DNA from: Orientallactaga sibirica
Lineage: Eukaryota; Chordata; Mammalia; Rodentia; Dipodidae
Assembly (NCBI GenBank): GCA_036365145.1
Contig: JAEOAD010000055.1
Location: 1,426,001 to 1,490,000 of the forward strand
Length of the DNA stretch: 64,000 bases
Direction: 5' to 3'
Part shown: piece after piece, positions 58,901 through 64,000 of the stretch
Layout of the letters: each line of letters starts with the position of its first letter
Numbering within the stretch: the first letter of the stretch is position 1
The notes under the pieces: model-generated
Seen by the model: the letters and a program-made list of their open reading frames with translations, nothing else
Told to the model about the DNA's origin: nothing
The model's database searches: none
Program-made: the position numbers and the translations under genes

Positions 58901-61455
58901 TTAAGGCGCTTGCTTGCAAAGCTTAATGGCCTGAGTTCTATTCCCCAGTACCCACATAAAACCAGAAGCACAAAGTGGTACATGCATCTGGAGTTCATCA
59001 GCAGTGGCAAGAACCCTGGAACACCCATTCTCTCTCCTTGCAAATAAATAAATAATTTAAAAAAATACTGAGGGCTGGAGAGATGGCTTAGTGGTTAAGG
59101 CACTTGCCTGCAAAGCCAAAGGACCCAGGCTCACTTCCCTGGGACCCACGTAAGGCAGATGCACAAGGCGGTGCATGTGTCTGGAGTTCGTTTGCAGAGC
59201 CTGGCACACCCATTCCCTCTCTTTTCTCTAACTTTTCTCTGTCTCTCTCTCAAATAAATAAGAATAAAATTATCAAAAACAGAAACAAAAACAAAAAACA
59301 GAGTGGTGCTGGCCCTGGTTGCTCTTTATTGAAATACTGAACTAGACAATGTTCCTTTCTCCCCTCTTGTTAACACCCACTGCCTCTGGGTGGCTCCCAG
59401 TCCTGTCTCCCTGGAGCCCAATGCCTCACCAGTAAACAGGTGAGACTCCAGCAGCTTCTCTTTGATGATGTCATAGGTCACCATCTCAGCACAGTTGACA
59501 ATGGCATTTCTTGTGATGTTGGGAAAAGTTCCTGTTAGGAAGGTAGGAAGGCTGACGAATGCAGCTGCGATGGGAGAAGCCGGTACCCCAGCTCTAGGGC
59601 CCAGAGCAATGGTTTCAGCCTAGCACTTTTCCTTCTGGAGTTAGCAACCCTCACACTTCCCCAATTCCTCTTCAGACACAGGAAACGGAAGCCCACTGTT
59701 TGGTGACATTTTGGAGGATGATTTGCAATCACTGTTTAAAATAAAATGTGGCAGGGCATGGTGGCACATGCCTTTAATCCCAGCCCTCGGGAGGCAGAGG
59801 TAGGAGGATCGCTGTGAGTTCAAGGCCACCCTGAGACTACATAGTGAATTCCAAGTCAGCCTGAGCTAGAGCGAGACCCTACCTGGAAAAAACAAAAAAT
59901 AAAATAAAATAAAATAAAATAAAATAAAATAAATAAAATAAATAAAATAAAATAAAATAAATAAAATAAAATAAAATAAAATAAAATAAAATAAAATAAA
60001 ATAAAATAAAATAAAATAAAATGTGCTCCCTGAGACCCAGGTGTGTCCATAAAAGGACGGATGTTCTTGAGAGAAGCCGGGCTCTTAGGTCAATGAGAGA
60101 AGGTTGTTCTAGAAGGACTCTAGGAAAGAGGCTTCAGTGAGGAAGGGACAAGCATGGGGTAGGGTTTGAGTACCAGGAAGCGAGTGCAGAGGCAGCACTG
60201 TGACACAGGTGTCCTAGTCTTAAACTTCACTGGGCCACTGTTTCTTCTGCAAACCGTAGTCCATATGCAGGAGGGAGTCTGGCCTTTGTCAAGATGCCCA
60301 CTGTATAGACCCATGGGAAACCCTAAAGTCTTGGCTCCCCATGAAGTCTCTGCACTCCCCTCACCACTGTCCTTCCACAGCTGTGCTTTGCCAAGGGCCC
60401 TCCCATCCCTGGCTAGAACCTGCTCAGCCTGGATCTTCACTTTTGGCCTGACCCCAGGCCTTCCTGCCAGTGTGTCACGGAAGCTACTGTCTTTTCTGCA
60501 ATCTGTGGAAGACTCTGTATTTATTTTATTATATTTTATTTATTTTTTGGTTTTTGGAGGTAGGGTCTCACTCTAGCCCAGACTGACCTGGAATGCACGA
60601 TGCAGTCTCAGGGTTACCTCGATCTTCCTACCTCTGCCTCCCAAGTGCTGGGATTAAGGGCGTGTGTCACCAAGCCCTGTCTAGACCCTGTATTCATTTT
60701 CACATCTCTCTCTCTCTCTCAGGGCAGCCTGAACACTGTGAAGGGCAGGCAAGTTGAACTGACTTTCAGAGACCCTATGGCAGCTATATGATTATATATA
60801 TATATTTGAGGTATGGCCTTGCTCTCGCCCAGACTGACCTGGAATTCACTCTGTAGGCTCAGGGTGGCGGGAACTCACTGTGATCCTCCTGCCTCTGCCT
60901 CTGGGATTAAAGGCGTGCGCCACCACATAGGGCAAGAGACTTTGTTAAGGCACCACAGTAGGAATTCTCTCCTTGCGGGGTTCCCTGCCCCCGGGGCTCC
61001 CCAGCCTACCTTTCCACAGGCCCCGGATGCCTTCCTCCCTGGCGATGGTTCTGTAAGCGTCCATGGTTCCATTGTATTTCCTTTCGCCCCCGGACCCCAG
61101 GCGTATGGCGGCCTGAAACCGGACCTTGACCACATCCGTGGGCTGCGCACAGGTTACCGCCATGGCCCCAGTGGTGCAGCCCGCCAGAATCCGGACAGCG
61201 ATGCTGGAGTCTGCAGAGGCCAGAGAGAAGGGAGCCAGGCATTGAACTCTGCTTCTGGGCGGCTGGGGAAGCATCCCTCACTCCATTAGTATCTCACCAG
61301 CTTCCCGTTTTCTTCGTATAAATTAATCCTTATTCATATTCACGGATTTTCTAGGAAACTGGAATGAGTTTTTCTGCATATGGAATATATATTTTTTAAC
61401 TGTATCCTCTTAAATAGAATGGCCAGTTTGGAGTTCTATGTTTGTGTTATTATTG

Positions 61456-61489
<34 letters not shown>

Positions 61490-62482
61490 GTTTTTCGAGG
61501 TAGGGTCTCACTCTGGCCCAGGCTGACCTGGAATTAACTAGGTAGTCTCAGGGTGGCCTTGAACTAACAGTGATCCTCCTACCTCTGCCTCCCAAGTGCT
61601 GGGACTAAAAGTGTGTACCACCACGCCCGGCTTACTAAAACTTTTTATTGACAACCTCTGTACATACAGACAATATATCATGACTATAATCCTCTCCCAT
61701 CGTCCTCTCTTTTCTCCTTCCAGAATCCCCCTCCACTGAATCCCTTCTTTTTAAAAAAAAATTTGCAATTTGCCTGGGAAATTGAAACAGACAGAGAATG
61801 GGCACACCAGGGCCTTTCCAGACCCATGTTTACATGGGTCCTGGGCAAATGCAGGCAAATGCCTTAACCACTAAGTCATTTCTCCAGCCCCTGAATCCCT
61901 TCTTATTTCCAACTAGTCTCTCCTTTATTTTGATGTCATCATTTCATTATTTACCATCCTATGATGCAGGAGCTCTGTGGATTCTATTACCACAAATAAC
62001 ATTATTTATTTAAATCTTCAAATGAATTACTGAAGGACTCATAATACTAAACCTCAGAAAGTCCTATAGTTTGGATATGGTTTGCTCCACAAAGGTGTTG
62101 AAGGCTTAGTTCTCTGTGTGGAGGTAGTGAGGTGGTAAAACCTTTGAGAGATAGATAGATGATAGATAGATAGATAATAGATAGATAGATGTATCTATAT
62201 AGATATAGATAGATACAAATAGAGAAGTCGGGAAGGAGAGAAGGCATGGAAAGGAAGAGAAGAGAAAAAGGAAAATTTAAAAGCAAATTTACCTCTTTTT
62301 TGTTTGTTTGTTTTTCGAGATAGGGTGTCACTGTAACCCAGGCTGACCTGGAATTCACTCTGTATTCTCAGGGTGGCCTTGAATTCACTGCGATCCTCCT
62401 ACCTCTGCCTCCTAAGTGCTGGGATTAAAGGCGTGTGCCACCAAGCCTGGCTCCTATCTCCCTCCTTCCCTCCCTCTCTTCC

Positions 62483-62526
<44 letters not shown>

Positions 62527-62729
62527 TTTCTTTCTTTCTTTCCCTTTCTTTCTTTCTTTCTTTCTTTTTTTTTTTTTTTTTTTTTTGGTTTTTCGAGGTA
62601 GGGTCTCACTTTAGCTCAGGCTGACCTGGAATTAATTATGTAGTCTCAGGATGGCCTCGAACTCACAGTGATCCTCCTACCTCTGCCTCCCGAGTGCTGG
62701 GATTAAAGGCGTGCGCCACCACACCCGGC

Positions 62730-62804
<75 letters not shown>

Positions 62805-62855
62805 TTTCTTTTCTTCCTTCCTTCCTTCTTCCTTCTTTCTTTCTTTCTTTCTTTC

Positions 62856-62907
<52 letters not shown>

Positions 62908-63567
62908 TTGGTTTTTCAAGGTAGGGTTTCACTCTCGTCCAGGCTGACCTGAAATTCACTATGTAGTCTCAGGGGTGGCCTTGAACTCATGGTGATCCTC
63001 CTACCTCTGCCTCCCAAGTGCTGGGATTAAAGGCATGTGTCACCATGCCCGGCATTTAAAAAATATTTTTATTTATTTATTTATTTAATTTGGGAGAAAG
63101 AGGCAGAGAGAGAGAGAGAGAGAGATCGAGAGAAAGAATGGGCACGCCAGGGCCTCCAGCCACTTCAAGTGAACTCCAGATGCATGTGCCCCCTTATGCT
63201 TACATGGGGCCCGGAGAGCCCAACCGGGATCCTTTGGCTTTGTAGGCAACCCCTTTAACCGCTAAGCCATTTCTCCAGCCCTGGCTTCCTATCTTATTGT
63301 GTCCTGACCCAACACACACCAGGCTCTTCTGCCCGCCCCTTGCTGTCCACGGGTGCGGCACTCACGGTTGGCTTCTTTAGGGGTGTAGAACTGCTTGACG
63401 GAGTCGTAGAGGCCGATGCGGATGGAGGCGAAGCTCATCTGGCGATGCAGGCCAGCCACCAGCCCGTTGTAGGGGCTGCGGGGCCCCTCCGTGCGCACCA
63501 TGGTCACGATGGTGCCCAGCAGGCCGCGGTACTGCACACTCTGGGCTGCCGGGTTCTCCCCCTGGAT
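55832..63567 (-). CDS. UCP3: UCP3, mitochondrial uncoupling protein 3; 5' partial, last 5 of 6 coding exons
   Basis: Minus-strand exons 63567-63366, 61210-61010, 59531-59430, 58607-58427 and 55946-55832 join in frame to 801 nt ending in TGA. They correspond to everything after the first coding exon; the missing ~42 codons lie beyond 64000. Second and third PxDxxK signatures are present (PTDVVK, PVDVVK). [19 protein letters not shown], the [20 protein letters not shown] stretch and the ending [10 protein letters not shown] identify UCP3 rather than UCP2. If the missing exon encodes 42 residues, the protein has 308, four fewer than human. UCP3 is an inner-membrane carrier mainly of skeletal muscle and brown fat, linked to fatty-acid handling. 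Its exon phases match UCP2, as expected for tandem paralogues. Confidence 0.96.
55947..58426. repeat. Repeats in last UCP3 intron
   Basis: tS- 55970-56165; B1- 56285-56445; tS+ 56490-56850 split by a B1+ (56535-56697) with aagcacttgctt duplicated; unique 56880-57400; tS+ 57465-57650 running into a B1+ start that is split by a tS- (57700-57912) with a cagcacttct duplication; B1+ 57990-58130; poly(A) and GAAA-rich tract 58140-58390. Confidence 0.7.
58427..58607 (-). CDS. UCP3: UCP3 fifth coding exon
   Basis: 181 nt; acceptor TTCTACAG, donor GTAAGC. Encodes [19 protein letters not shown] through [10 protein letters not shown]. In humans a short UCP3 isoform arises by polyadenylation in the intron that follows. 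Confidence 0.94.
58608..61009. repeat. Repeats in UCP3 introns before and after coding exon 4
   Basis: tS+ 58868-59060, tS+ 59068-59260, B1+ 59745-59890 whose tail is a ~130-bp AAAAT microsatellite (59890-60021), B1- 60540-60680, B1- 60805-60935. 60022-60535 is unique with no gene recognised. Confidence 0.7.
59430..59531 (-). CDS. UCP3: UCP3 fourth coding exon
   Basis: 102 nt; acceptor CCTAACAG, donor GTGAGG. Encodes [20 protein letters not shown] through KLLESHLFT. Confidence 0.94.
61010..61210 (-). CDS. UCP3: UCP3 third coding exon
   Basis: 201 nt; acceptor CCTCTGCAG, donor GTAGGC. Encodes [17 protein letters not shown] through EEGIRGLWK. The matrix loop [13 protein letters not shown] is one residue shorter than in human. 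Confidence 0.94.
61211..63365. repeat. UCP3 intron with B1/CTTT array
   Basis: B1- 61458-61632, partial tS- 61745-61890, GATA microsatellite 62146-62210, B1- 62300-62455, CTTT array 62459-62566, B1- 62585-62729, CTTT array 62730-62907, B1- 62908-63054, tS- 63060-63282. Confidence 0.8.
63366..63567 (-). CDS. UCP3: UCP3 second coding exon
   Basis: 202 nt; acceptor ACCCCCAG, donor GTGAGT. Encodes [18 protein letters not shown] through FYTPKEAN. The segment after IQGEN is three residues shorter than in human UCP3, and LHRQ replaces LQRQ. Confidence 0.94.
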
Positions 63568-63823
63568 CTGGGGGTACAAACCACAGGGGCTGTGTGCACA
63601 GGACCCCTGCCTGGGCTGGACTCACTTGGCTGGGCCTTGAAAACAAGCATGACTATAGCCTCACAGAGTATTAGAGCCGAGGAGGATGCAGCATTTTACA
63701 AAGCACCAGTGCAGGGGCTGGAGAGATGGCTTAGCAGTTAAGGCATTTGCCTGCAAAGCCAAAGGATCCAAGGGTGGCGCATGCATCTGGAGTTCATTTG
63801 ACTCTCATTCTCTCAAGACCAAA

Positions 63824-63859
<36 letters not shown>

Positions 63860-64000
63860 ATTTTTTAATACATTCTTTTTTGTAAGCCAGAGAAGACAAG
63901 GTGGCGCACCATGCATCTGGAGTTCATTTGCAGATGGCTGGAGGCCCTGGTCACTTTGCATCTGGCTAAACGTGGGACCTCTCTCTCTGGAGATTGGAAC
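63568..64000. repeat. UCP3 intron reaching the window edge
   Basis: tS+ 63718-63870 with an internal deletion, ending in an AAAT repeat, then tS-derived fragments 63895-64000. No coding exon lies between 63568 and the edge, so the UCP3 start codon is outside. Confidence 0.7.

Noticed and set aside
62373..62959. Ser/Phe/Leu-rich and Lys/Glu-rich open frames
   Set aside because: Produced by (CTTT)n arrays between B1 elements.
63568..64000. First coding exon of UCP3
   Set aside because: Searched for the MVG... start and the LQ-GT donor on the minus strand. Only SINE and intron sequence are present, so the exon is outside the window.
1..64000. CRISPR arrays, operons, prokaryotic terminators, tRNA genes
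   Set aside because: The sequence is clearly a mammalian nuclear genome. Repeats are SINEs, LTRs and microsatellites, and the tRNA-like parts are SINE heads, not genes.

Overview
This is mammalian, almost certainly rodent, nuclear DNA. It carries three multi-exon vertebrate genes with GT-AG introns. Well over half of the non-coding sequence is SINE-derived. Two families dominate: a 7SL-derived B1 (about 145 bp, called B1 below) and a tRNA-derived ID/B2-like SINE of about 200 bp that starts near 'ggctggagagatggctta' and ends in (CT)n plus AAATAAAT (called tS below). This SINE flavour is unlike mouse or rat and points to a jerboa-type rodent (Dipodidae, e.g. Jaculus). That species call is inference.

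Layout. 1-9050: SINE-dense flank with one solo LTR, a U2 snRNA fragment, a ~96-bp tandem repeat and a stretch of unidentified unique sequence. 9053-27845: DNAJB13 (+), eight coding exons that join to a complete 316-residue J-protein of motile cilia and sperm flagella. Its promoter carries a ZNF143/THAP11-type site and an RFX X-box. 27846-31555: tail-to-tail intergenic spacer. 31555-41690: UCP2 (-), six coding exons giving a complete 309-residue mitochondrial carrier, 5' UTR sequence and a CpG-island promoter. 41690-54800: SINE-packed spacer. 54810-63567: UCP3 (-), coding exons 2 to 6 of 6; the first coding exon (about 42 codons) lies beyond the right edge. The gene order DNAJB13 > < UCP2 < UCP3 matches the known mammalian block (human 11q13).

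UCP2 and UCP3 are tandem paralogues with matching intron phases. Both are three-repeat inner-membrane carriers, each repeat with the PxDxxK signature (in UCP3 the first lies outside the window). DNAJB13 is functionally unrelated and is linked only by synteny.

The non-genic interest lies in mobile-element history. A sense-oriented LTR fills most of a short UCP2 intron. Two copies of another LTR family sit antisense beside UCP2 and UCP3. A ~625-bp segment is duplicated between introns 1 and 3 of DNAJB13, with a SINE in only one copy. Composite tS-B1 units are bounded by target-site duplications. A frameshifted retrocopy lies antisense in DNAJB13 intron 5. No novel multi-gene system was found. 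All homology calls come from reading the sequence, with no database search.
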